Origin: Brevundimonas sp.
Lineage (GTDB): Bacteria > Pseudomonadota > Alphaproteobacteria > Caulobacterales > Caulobacteraceae
Length of the DNA stretch: 44,439 nt
Assembly (NCBI RefSeq): GCF_030656255.1
Contig: NZ_JAUSOE010000020.1
Coordinates: forward strand, 1-44,439
Direction of reading: 5' to 3'
Shown: one piece after another, positions 25,109-32,194 of the stretch
How the letters are laid out: every line of letters begins with the position of its first letter
How positions within the stretch are numbered: the first letter of the stretch is position 1
Position numbers and translations under genes: made by a program
The notes under the pieces: generated by a model
What the model saw: only the letters and a program-made list of their open reading frames with translations
Told to the model about the DNA's origin: nothing
Databases searched by the model: none

Positions 25109-27010
25109 ATGAGGAAGCGCCCCGAAAAGAAGGAAGAACCGCACGGCGGCGACGATGACATCGGCGCCCTGATCAGCCGCAACGGCGGCTTCGGCTTCCC
25201 CGTGACCGCCAGCCTGGACGGACGCAGGGCGGCGAAGTTTCTGTACTGGAGCTTCTGGCGGCCCTGCGACATCGCCGAGCTGCTGGGCGAATCCGAAAAC
25301 ACCATCGCCAGCTGGAAACGGCGCGATGCTTGGGACGTCGCCTCCCCGCTCGAGCGTATGGAGGGCGTCGTAGAGGCGCGCTTCATCGCGCTCGTTCTGA
25401 AGAACGTCAAAGACGGCCGCGACTTCAAGGAAATCGATCTGCTTGGCCGGGAGGCGATCACCTTCGCCAAGATCCGGCGCTACGAGCAGCCCGGCGGTCA
25501 TAGCGGCCATCTGAACGACAAGGTCGCCAACCGGAACGCCGGCGAGAAGAAGAAGCCGCGCCGCAACGTCATCACCGAAGAGCAGCTGGAGATCCTGCGC
25601 CAGCGGCACCTGGACGAGATGATCGGTCACCAGAAGGTGTGGCACGAGCATCGCCTTCAGCGGCACCGGATGATCCTGAAGTCACGCCAGATCGGCGCGA
25701 CCTTCTACTTCGCCCGCGAGCAGTTGATCCACGCCCTGGACACGGGGAACAACCAGATCAACCTGTCGGCCTCCAAGAGCCAGGCCCAGGTGTTCCGCAC
25801 CTATATCGTCGAGTTCGTGAAGCTGACGATCGGCGTCGATCTGACCGGCGAGCATATCACCATCGACCGTGGCGAGGACGGCGAGACCGGCCAACTGAAG
25901 ACCCAGCCGACGCTCTACTTCCTCGGGACCAACAGTCGCACCGCGCAAAGCTATCACGGCGACCTGTATTTCGATGAGTTCTTCTGGGTCCACGGTTTCA
26001 AGAAGCTTGAAGACGTCGCCTCGGGCATGGCGTCGCACAAGCAATACCGGCTGACCTACTTCTCGACGCCCAGCTCGATCAATGACGAGGCCTATCCGTT
26101 CTGGACGGGCAAGGCCTGGAATGCCGACCGGCCGAAGTCCGAGCGGTTCGATTTCGACGTCACCCATGCCGCCCTGCGCGAAGGGCGCCTGTGCGAAGAC
26201 GGGATCTGGCGCCACATCGTTACGATCGAGGACGCGGTGGCTATGGGCTATCCGTTCTTCGACGTCGCAGGCCTGCGGCTGCGCAAGTCGGCCGCCGCCT
26301 GGGCCAACCTCTACATGTGCCAGTTTGTGGACGACAGCATGTCTGTCTTCCCAATGGCGGCGCTGCGGCCGTGCCAGGTAGACCACGACGCCTGGACCGA
26401 CGTCGATTTCGGCCGCCAGCTGCTGGGCTTCGGCCGGCCATACGCCGGCGAGGTCTGGCTGTCTTACGACCCGAACGGTGACGGCGAGAATGCGGACAAC
26501 GCGGGCTTGGTGCTGGTGGCGCCGCCGGAGACGCCAGGCGTCGGCAAGTTCCGGGTGATCTGGAAAGAACAGTTCCGTGGATCCGACTTCACCGAGCAGG
26601 CCCTGCGGATCCTGGCGCTGTGCGAGCGATACAACGTCACCAAGATCGACATCGATGAGACGGGCCTCGGAAAGGCCGTGCTTCAGCTCGTCGTCCAGAA
26701 GAAGCCCTGGGCGCGGGGTCATCGCTACGACCCGCTGACCAAGACCCGCATGGTCCACAAGGCCCTGGACGTCATCAGCAAGAAGCGTCTCGAGTACCTG
26801 GTCGAGTGGATCGACCTGACCAGCGCCCTGATGTCGATCCGCCGGACGCTGACCGGATCCGGGCGCCACCTGACCTACGAAGCGCCGCGCACCCGCCAGA
26901 GCGGACACGGCGACCTGGCCTGGGCGCTGTTCCAGGCGCTCGACAACGAACCGCTTGAGGCCGGCATCGGCATTGAGCGCAAATCCCGCGTGAGGATCTA
27001 CGACCAATGA
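25109..27010 (+). CDS. P: Large terminase subunit gpP
   Basis: This 633-residue protein is a P2-type large terminase. The N-terminus has a helix-turn-helix (D-I-A-E-L-L-G-E-S-E-N-T-I-A-S-W). The ATPase has an atypical Walker A (K-S-R-Q-I-G-A-T-F) near residue 191 and Walker B (L-Y-F-D-E-F-F) near 288. The C-terminal nuclease has D-P-N-G-D-G and D-I-D-E-T-G-L-G. It cuts and pumps DNA into the head. It starts the rightward late unit and has no ribosome binding site. It overlaps the portal gene by four bases. Confidence 0.95.
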   Translation: MRKRPEKKEEPHGGDDDIGALISRNGGFGFPVTASLDGRRAAKFLYWSFWRPCDIAELLGESENTIASWKRRDAWDVASPLERMEGVVEARFIALVLKNVKDGRDFKEIDLLGREAITFAKIRRYEQPGGHSGHLNDKVANRNAGEKKKPRRNVITEEQLEILRQRHLDEMIGHQKVWHEHRLQRHRMILKSRQIGATFYFAREQLIHALDTGNNQINLSASKSQAQVFRTYIVEFVKLTIGVDLTGEHITIDRGEDGETGQLKTQPTLYFLGTNSRTAQSYHGDLYFDEFFWVHGFKKLEDVASGMASHKQYRLTYFSTPSSINDEAYPFWTGKAWNADRPKSERFDFDVTHAALREGRLCEDGIWRHIVTIEDAVAMGYPFFDVAGLRLRKSAAAWANLYMCQFVDDSMSVFPMAALRPCQVDHDAWTDVDFGRQLLGFGRPYAGEVWLSYDPNGDGENADNAGLVLVAPPETPGVGKFRVIWKEQFRGSDFTEQALRILALCERYNVTKIDIDETGLGKAVLQLVVQKKPWARGHRYDPLTKTRMVHKALDVISKKRLEYLVEWIDLTSALMSIRRTLTGSGRHLTYEAPRTRQSGHGDLAWALFQALDNEPLEAGIGIERKSRVRIYDQ

Positions 27011-28077
27011 GCATGACCGCATCCCGACGTGCGCGCACAATGGCGCGCGGTCGATACGACTTCAGCGCCAGCAGCATGCCGGCATCGACGTCCACGACAT
27101 CGACCATCTCGGGCCGGTCGTTCTCGTTCGGGGATCCGGAACCGATCATGTCCAGGCGCGAGCTGATCGACTACCTGGAGTGCTGGAACAACGGCCGATA
27201 CTACGAGCCGCCCATCCCAATGGCCGCCCTCACCCGCGCCGAGAACGTCAGCCCTCATCACGCCAGCGCCATCGCCTACAAGGTCAAGCAACTGGCCAAG
27301 GACTTCATCCCGCACCGGCTGCTGGACCGCCCGACGTTCGCCGCCTGGGCTCACAACTACGCCGTCACCGGCAATGGTTATCTCGAGGTCGTGCCGAACC
27401 GGGTCGGCGGAATCGCACGGCTGAAGAACAGCCTGGCCAAATACACCCGTCGCGGCCTGGTCGATGGGGAGTTCTTCTACGTGCCCAACGGGCGCGACAT
27501 CCACGCCTTTGAACCCGGCTCCGTCTTCCATCTGGCGCGCCTCGGCCTGGACCAAGAGATTTACGGTGTGCCGGACTATCTGAGCTGCCTGCAGTCGGCC
27601 TTCCTGAACGAGGCGGCGGTGCTGTTCAGACGTCGATATTACCTGAACGGCTCTCATGCCGGCTTCATCATGTACATCAACGAAGAGAAGCTCAGCGAGG
27701 CCGATGCCGACCAGATCGAGAAGGCCCTTGAACGCTCCAAGGGCCCTGGCAACTTCAGAAACTTCTTCCTGCACATCCCCGGCGGAAAGGAAAAGGGTGT
27801 CCAACTGATCCACCCCGGCGAGGCCGTCGCCAAAGACGAATTTGTGGGTGTGAAAGGAACGACGCGCGACGACATCCTGGCGGCGCACCGCATGTATCCC
27901 GTTCTGATCGGGGTGGTTCCTCAGAACGCCGGCGGCCTGGGCGATCCCGAAAAGGCCGACGCGGTCTACTATCGCAACGAGACCGTGCCGCTTCAGCAGG
28001 AGTTCACGGCGCTGAACGACTGGCTGGGCGAGGAGGTGATCCGATTCAAGCCCAGGGAGGTCAAGGCGGCAGCCTAG
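27007..28077 (+). CDS. Q: Portal protein gpQ
   Basis: This 356-residue protein is a PBSX/P2-type portal: F-S-F-G-D-P-E-P near residue 40, Y-Y-E-P-P-I-P-M, N-Y-A-V-T-G-N-G-Y near 117 and P-V-L-I-G-V-V-P-Q-N near 300. It forms the ring at the head vertex used for packaging and exit of DNA. Its stop codon shares its last base with dyad 5. Confidence 0.95.
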   Translation: MSMTASRRARTMARGRYDFSASSMPASTSTTSTISGRSFSFGDPEPIMSRRELIDYLECWNNGRYYEPPIPMAALTRAENVSPHHASAIAYKVKQLAKDFIPHRLLDRPTFAAWAHNYAVTGNGYLEVVPNRVGGIARLKNSLAKYTRRGLVDGEFFYVPNGRDIHAFEPGSVFHLARLGLDQEIYGVPDYLSCLQSAFLNEAAVLFRRRYYLNGSHAGFIMYINEEKLSEADADQIEKALERSKGPGNFRNFFLHIPGGKEKGVQLIHPGEAVAKDEFVGVKGTTRDDILAAHRMYPVLIGVVPQNAGGLGDPEKADAVYYRNETVPLQQEFTALNDWLGEEVIRFKPREVKAAA

Positions 28078-28100
28078 TTGTCGCCACCGCACGGCACAAC
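28077..28100 (-). promoter_or_regulatory. Dyad 5 after portal, opposite orientation
   Basis: Read on minus it has GTTGTGC and GACAAC arms around CGTGCGGTGGC, so it belongs to the late-dyad family. Its orientation points back into the portal gene. No start codon lies about 58 bases away on either side. The next gene on plus begins at 28285. Its use is unclear. Confidence 0.65.
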
Positions 28101-28284
28101 GGCCGGCGCTGGGCTATCGAAGGGCGGTGCTCGATGTGGGCGCCGCCCTCGTTTTTAAGAGGCGGGGGCCGGGCGTTAGCCGCGCCCGAGCCGCCGAGAA
28201 TGACCTCAGCACGTCCAGGGGTGCACGCCCCTTTCGCCCCGCCACCGGCCTGACCGGCGCGGCGCAAATGCTGTTGAGTCGACC

Positions 28285-29094
28285 ATGAACGCAATCACCC
28301 TTTCCCCCGTCACGCCGGTCCGACCGATCGCGCCCTATATCAGCGGCAAGCGCAACCTGGCGCGCCGTCTGTGCGCACTGATCGAGGCCACACCTCACAC
28401 CACATACGCCGAAGCCTTCGTCGGCATGGGCGGCGTCTTCTTCCGCCGGCAGTCTCGACCGAAGTGCGAACTGATCAACGATTGGTCGGGTGACGTTGCC
28501 AACCTGTTCCGCTGCATGCGCGCCCACCCTGGCGCCCTTGTCGACCTGGTCGCGCTGCAGCTTCACTCCCGAGCAGAGTTCGACCGGACCGTGCGCGAGG
28601 ACCCTACGACGCTGACCGACCTCCAGCGTGCCGCGCGGTTCGTCTACCTGCAGAAGACCGCCTTCGGCGGCAAGGTGAACGGTCGCCACTTCGGAGTCAG
28701 CCTGGGCCGTCCGGCCCGTTTCCAGGCCAGCGCCGTGGGCGATGATCTCCTCGCTGCCGCCAAACGTCTCGAGGGCGTGACGATCGAACAGCTCGGCTGG
28801 TCAGAATTCATCGCCCGCTATGACCGGCCGGACGTGCTGTTTTATCTCGATCCGCCCTACTACGGCTGCGAGAACGACTACGGCGACGGCATGTTCGGCC
28901 GTCAGGAGTTCGGCGCCATGGCCGAGCAGCTGGCCGAGCTGAAGGGCCGGTTCATCCTCTCGCTGAACGACCGGCCGCAGGTGCGCGAGATCTTCTCGCG
29001 GTTCCAGGTCGAGACGGTCGGCACGCACTATGGCCTCGCCGGTCGTGGCGCCCAGGCCGCGTCTGAGGTGATCATCACCGGAGGCGGCGCCTAA
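28285..29094 (+). CDS. dam: DNA N6-adenine methyltransferase, Dam-like (D12 class)
   Basis: This 269-residue protein has D12-class motifs in order: F-V-G-M-G-G at 45-50 (S-adenosylmethionine binding) and D-P-P-Y-Y-G at 189-194 (catalysis). The C-terminus has R-F-I-L-S-L-N-D-R-P, typical of Dam relatives. D12 enzymes usually methylate GATC, while Caulobacterales hosts use CcrM (GANTC), so it would add a foreign mark. It may protect phage DNA or regulate transcription. Confidence 0.9.
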   Translation: MNAITLSPVTPVRPIAPYISGKRNLARRLCALIEATPHTTYAEAFVGMGGVFFRRQSRPKCELINDWSGDVANLFRCMRAHPGALVDLVALQLHSRAEFDRTVREDPTTLTDLQRAARFVYLQKTAFGGKVNGRHFGVSLGRPARFQASAVGDDLLAAAKRLEGVTIEQLGWSEFIARYDRPDVLFYLDPPYYGCENDYGDGMFGRQEFGAMAEQLAELKGRFILSLNDRPQVREIFSRFQVETVGTHYGLAGRGAQAASEVIITGGGA

Positions 29095-29097
29095 GCA

Positions 29098-29131
29098 TTC
29101 GGCCGGGCCGTCCCACGCGCGCCCGGCCGAA
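29098..29131 (+). terminator. 11-bp hairpin after dam
   Basis: A perfect 11-bp stem (29098-29108 with 29121-29131) begins four bases after the dam stop. It lacks a T-run. It probably ends or stabilises the dam transcript and insulates the LexA-type promoter that follows. Confidence 0.55.
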
Positions 29132-29141
29132 ACTTCAAGGA

Positions 29142-29156
29142 GAACATTCCGCGAAC
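29142..29156 (+). promoter_or_regulatory. LexA (SOS) box and promoter
   Basis: GAAC-N7-GAAC, the known alphaproteobacterial LexA box, has both halves extended to GAACATT. A TATGAT (29171-29176) follows, so the box covers the expected -35 region. The zinc-ribbon gene starts at 29200. Confidence 0.65.
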
Positions 29157-29199
29157 ATTTTTCCTTTTCCTATGATCGGCGTCGGCCTATCGATCGCAC

Positions 29200-29502
29200 A
29201 TGGCTGGCCGAGACTATCGCGACGACACCACGGTGGACGACATCCAGAGCGGGGATCAGCTCTGGCTGGAGTGTCCATGCGGGCACAACAGCATGCCGGC
29301 CTGGCGCCGGATCCCCAAGGCGCAGCAGTTCACGCCGCTGAAGGATCTCCGGCGAAAGATGGTCTGCCGGCGATGCGGACAACGAGCTCCCAACCTGGTC
29401 ATCTATGGCTTCGATGGCGTCAGCTCGGCACTGCATGTGCAGTGGTGCTGGCCCGCCGGCGCCCGACAGGTCGGCGCCCGGCGCCGCGACGAGGGCGCGT
29501 GA
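29200..29502 (+). CDS. Zinc-ribbon protein, probably SOS-controlled
   Basis: This 100-residue protein has two cysteine pairs, C-P-C-G-H at about residues 24-28 and C-R-R-C-G at about 54-58, giving a zinc ribbon. The rest is not recognised. It is preceded by a LexA-type box and a TATGAT. In phage 186 the LexA-controlled gene tum triggers induction by countering the repressor. The same role here is only a positional idea, since the protein does not resemble Tum. Confidence 0.65.
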   Translation: MAGRDYRDDTTVDDIQSGDQLWLECPCGHNSMPAWRRIPKAQQFTPLKDLRRKMVCRRCGQRAPNLVIYGFDGVSSALHVQWCWPAGARQVGARRRDEGA

Positions 29503-29681
29503 GGGCCGGAGGGGTGGCGGGGGTGCTGGCTCCCAAGAGCCGCGCTCATTCCCCCACCTCGCCCGCGCGCTTTATGGGTCGCAATTCTTGCATGTTGGGA
29601 CGCCCCGCCGACACAAGCCGGTGCGGGCTCAAGCAGAGCGCGATCAACCTCATCTCGCCGTGCGAATTCTTGCAGCCACGG

Positions 29682-30287
29682 CTACTTTATGAGCTTGGCC
29701 AAGGTCTCTGACTTCAGCAGATAGCCCATGCTCGCCTGGATGATATCGACCGTTAGCGTCTGGATCTTCGTCACGATCGCAGCCAGCCTGTTCACGTCGT
29801 AAAGATCGGTCACGCCAGCAGCGAAGGCCTCCGCAGTGGCGACTTGGTTTTTTGAATGAAGAATGTCCACCTGGAAGCGGCTGTAGTCGACCGCCTTCAC
29901 TCGGCCGAGCTTCCCCGGTTGGCTCGTGATCTTCACCCAGATGCCGTGCTGCACCTTGTTTCGTTCCTCGGCGATATTCTTGAAGCGATCGATCAGGACG
30001 TTAAACCCGTCCAAGTCAGCACCTTTCAAGGTCGCCCCGGCGAGTGCTCGGGCACCGGTCGCAGTAGCGGCAGCAGATCTGTAAGGCTGGAGAAGCGCGA
30101 ACGTCCGCTCAGGGGATGTGTCCATCAGCGCCGCAAGGCAGCGTTCCAGCTCCGCTTCAGCGTGAGCCCATTCCGACGCGATCTCACCGACCTTGGCGAG
30201 CATTAGAGGTTGGGTAGCAAGGACATGCCCGCCCAGCTCCAGGACAAGCTCCCCTCGATCATTGTTCAGTTGGAAACCTGCAGCCAT
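29682..30287 (-). CDS. Unknown helical protein with a HEPN-like R-x4-H motif
   Basis: This 201-residue protein is mostly helical. It contains E-E-R-N-K-V-Q-H-G-I-W with Arg109, Asn110 and His114, which fits the HEPN ribonuclease signature R-x4-6-H with a polar residue after Arg. An earlier helix (W-A-H-A-E-A-E-L-E-R) would supply acidic residues. HEPN proteins often act in toxin systems or phage defence. A strong GGAGGAG precedes the ATG, and TTGACG/TTGACC motifs lie upstream. It follows the partition genes by 47 bases on the same strand. Confidence 0.6.
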   Translation of the reverse strand: MAAGFQLNNDRGELVLELGGHVLATQPLMLAKVGEIASEWAHAEAELERCLAALMDTSPERTFALLQPYRSAAATATGARALAGATLKGADLDGFNVLIDRFKNIAEERNKVQHGIWVKITSQPGKLGRVKAVDYSRFQVDILHSKNQVATAEAFAAGVTDLYDVNRLAAIVTKIQTLTVDIIQASMGYLLKSETLAKLIK

Positions 30288-30334
30288 CGGTCAGCTCCTC
30301 CTCGCACACCACACCCGCATAACTGGTCAACACG

Positions 30335-30664
30335 TCAACCGCTAGGCTTCTTTTCAAGCGCGCTGACTGCACGTTCGAACAACTCGTTCATGCTGACGCC
30401 GGCGGCGTCGGCCATCGCGGCGAAGCGGGCGCGGTTTTCGGGCGTGACCTTCAGGTTCAGCTGGGCCGTGCGGCCTGTGCGGTAACGGCGCTGGGTGTCG
30501 GCCGGCGCGCGGGCGGCGGCGCCAGCAGTATATCCCCCCTCCTCCGCGACGCGGCGCGCGGCCTCGAGATCCGGGCGAGCGATTGGGCGCGGTTGGAAGT
30601 CGGCGGCGCCCAGGTCATCGGCCGGGACGGGATCCGCGCCGAAGGTCTTACGCCGCTCGTTCAT
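30335..30664 (-). CDS. Ribbon-helix-helix partner of ParA (ParB-like)
   Basis: This 109-residue protein has a basic, disordered N-terminus. A C-terminal ribbon-helix-helix follows: T-A-Q-L-N-L-K-V-T-P-E-N-R-A-R-F then A-G-V-S-M-N-E-L-F-E-R-A-V. This is the layout of small type Ib partition proteins that bind the centromere and repress parA. It overlaps parA by 17 bases. The iterons before parA are its likely target. Confidence 0.75.
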   Translation of the reverse strand: MNERRKTFGADPVPADDLGAADFQPRPIARPDLEAARRVAEEGGYTAGAAARAPADTQRRYRTGRTAQLNLKVTPENRARFAAMADAAGVSMNELFERAVSALEKKPSG

Positions 30665-31328
30665 GCTCGATGTCCTTCAGCACCTGGACGAACTCTGCCG
30701 CAAAGGCGCGGGCGTTGACGACGGCCTTGTCTGGACTGGATACCTGACGGCTATCCAGTAGCTCAAGAGTGCCGCCGAAACTGAACATGGCCTTGAACGC
30801 CTCGCGCTCGACCAGCTGGGTGTCGAAGGTAGCGACGCCGGCGTCCACGAGCTCGGCCTTCAGGTGGCGCAGGGTGCGGGTTTGGATGGCGGTTGATGTG
30901 CGCGTGAAAAGGATCCGCGTTGCGATCCGCCGGCGCGCGGCACGCTCCTGATTCGTGACCTGGACGAGCGCGCGTTGGGCCTGGTCCGCATCAAGCTGCG
31001 ACGCCTGCAGGGGGATGATGACCAGGTCGGCCGCGCTGATCGCGAGCGACGAGATGACGTTCGCGGTGCCCTCGGGGTCGATGAGGACGAACGGGGTCCG
31101 CCTCGCGACGTCGTCCAGGCGGTCATAGAAGTTGGCGTCCGTAACGTCGGAGATCACCTCGATGTTCGCGGGAAAGCCCGGCGCCTTCGACCAGGTCACG
31201 ATGGGTTGATTCTTATCAGCATCGATGATGGCGACCGGAGCGTTGCGCGCCAGTTGGGTCGCCAGCACTGCGAGCGACGTTGTTTTTCCGGCGCCGCCCT
31301 TTGGCGACGACATGGTGATGACCGGCAC
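30648..31328 (-). CDS. parA: ParA-family partition ATPase
   Basis: This 226-residue protein has a deviant Walker A (K-G-G-A-G-K-T-T, residues 10-17), a D-A-D-K-N-Q piece near 37, a Walker B-like F-V-L-I-D-P-E-G near 100, and I-I-P-L-Q-A-S-Q-L-D-A near 133. It lacks an N-terminal HTH, as in type Ib ParA, which segregates low-copy plasmids with a small RHH partner. The start is GTG at 31328 with AAAGG upstream. The iterons begin 14 bases upstream. Confidence 0.9.
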   Translation of the reverse strand: MPVITMSSPKGGAGKTTSLAVLATQLARNAPVAIIDADKNQPIVTWSKAPGFPANIEVISDVTDANFYDRLDDVARRTPFVLIDPEGTANVISSLAISAADLVIIPLQASQLDADQAQRALVQVTNQERAARRRIATRILFTRTSTAIQTRTLRHLKAELVDAGVATFDTQLVEREAFKAMFSFGGTLELLDSRQVSSPDKAVVNARAFAAEFVQVLKDIEHERAA

Positions 31329-31341
31329 GGCAAATACCTTT

Positions 31342-31413
31342 CAGCTAGTGGATAGCTAACAGCTAGTGCATAGCCGACAGCTAGTCGATAGCTAATGGCT
31401 AGTCGATAGCTGA
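31342..31413 (+). repeat. Four 18-bp iterons, candidate parS and parA operator
   Basis: Four head-to-tail 18-bp units (31342, 31360, 31378, 31396) follow CAGCTAGTSGATAGCTAA. Each holds an AGCTA-N5-TAGCT dyad, with small changes. A degraded fifth unit starts at 31414. They lie immediately before parA, the expected place of a type Ib centromere that doubles as operator. Confidence 0.85.
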
Positions 31414-31426
31414 TTGGTAGCCAAGT

Positions 31427-31473
31427 GCGGACTATTTTGACCGCGCCGCTTGACTGCGGACCAAAATGTCCGC
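31427..31473 (+). promoter_or_regulatory. Two dyads at the hicAB promoter
   Basis: A perfect dyad GCGGAC-N6-GTCCGC lies at 31456-31473. A degenerate copy, GCGGAC-N6-GACCGC, lies at 31427-31444. They end 11 bases before the hicA ATG. HicB antitoxins with a DNA-binding domain repress their own promoter, so these are likely HicB operators. Confidence 0.65.
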
Positions 31474-31484
31474 ATAACAAATGC

Positions 31485-31691
31485 ATGACCCGCGACACCT
31501 TCCTTCGTGACCTCCGAGCCTACTGCAAGAAAGCAGGGCTTCCCTACCGTTTCGACGCGGCGCACGGCAAAGGCGGCCACGGCCGGGTCTACGTCGGAGA
31601 CGCCTTCACCACGGTCAAGCACGGCGAGATCAGCAACGTCGTCAAACAGGGGCTGCTCAAACAGCTCGGACTACCAAAGGACGCCTTCTGA
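31485..31691 (+). CDS. hicA: HicA-family mRNA interferase toxin
   Basis: This 68-residue protein has the HicA double-stranded RNA-binding-like fold: an N-terminal helix, then a G-K-G-G-H-G-R-V-Y motif with the catalytic His, and K-H-G-E-I-S-N-V-V-K-Q-G-L-L-K-Q-L-G-L. HicA toxins cleave mRNA when free of HicB. ATG 31485 is chosen because upstream codons overlap the operators. Confidence 0.88.
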   Translation: MTRDTFLRDLRAYCKKAGLPYRFDAAHGKGGHGRVYVGDAFTTVKHGEISNVVKQGLLKQLGLPKDAF

Positions 31692-31751
31692 AGGCGTCCA
31701 CACCCAACGCTGCGGCCGCGCCAACGGCCAATCCTCAAGAGAGATCGAGAC

Positions 31752-32189
31752 ATGACCGCCTTCACCTATCCCGCCCGCATCGTCGAGGAAGCCCCCGGCG
31801 AGTTCCTCGTCAGCTTCCGCGATATCCCCGAGGCCATCACCGGCGGCGCGACGTTCGAGGAATCCTATCAGCTGGCGGCCGACGCCCTGGACGTCGCTGT
31901 CGAAGGGCTGTTGCTCGAGACCCGCGACGTGCCGGCGCCCAGCTCGGCCGAGGATGGCGAAGTCCTGGTCCCACTTTCACCTGCCGTCGCCGCGCGACTG
32001 ATGCTGGTCATGGCAATGGACCGCCAGCATGTGTCCGGCCGCGCCTTGGCGGAACGCCTGGGCAAGGATGAGAAGAACGTCCGCCGGATCCTGCAGGGCA
32101 AGGCCACGGTCGACGCGGCGCTCGAGGCTCTGCGCGCGCTGGGGATCAGGCCCGCCCTTTCGATTGATGGCGACCGCGCAGCCGCCTGA
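31752..32189 (+). CDS. hicB: HicB-family antitoxin with HTH domain
   Basis: This 145-residue protein has a HicB N-terminus (Y-P-A-R-I-V-E-E, F-L-V-S-F-R-D-I-P-E-A-I-T-G-G and E-A-L-D-V-A-type helix). The C-terminal helix-turn-helix has L-A-E-R-L-G-K-D-E-K-N-V-R-R-I-L. It should neutralise HicA and repress the operon. It follows hicA by 60 bases. Confidence 0.9.
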   Translation: MTAFTYPARIVEEAPGEFLVSFRDIPEAITGGATFEESYQLAADALDVAVEGLLLETRDVPAPSSAEDGEVLVPLSPAVAARLMLVMAMDRQHVSGRALAERLGKDEKNVRRILQGKATVDAALEALRALGIRPALSIDGDRAAA

Positions 32190-32194
32190 TCAGA

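Noticed and set aside
25682..27040. A 452-codon open frame on minus
   Set aside because: It is antisense to the terminase, whose motifs are clear.
28133..28252. A 39-codon frame between portal and dam
   Set aside because: No ribosome binding site and poor composition. It does not sit at the usual distance from dyad 5.
29583..29674. Direct repeat AATTCTTGCA at 29583 and 29665
   Set aside because: Only ten bases in an otherwise featureless 180-base gap. This could be chance, and no promoter fits around it.
31342..31413. The iterons as a CRISPR array
   Set aside because: The units are adjacent 18-bp repeats without spacers, and there are no cas genes.
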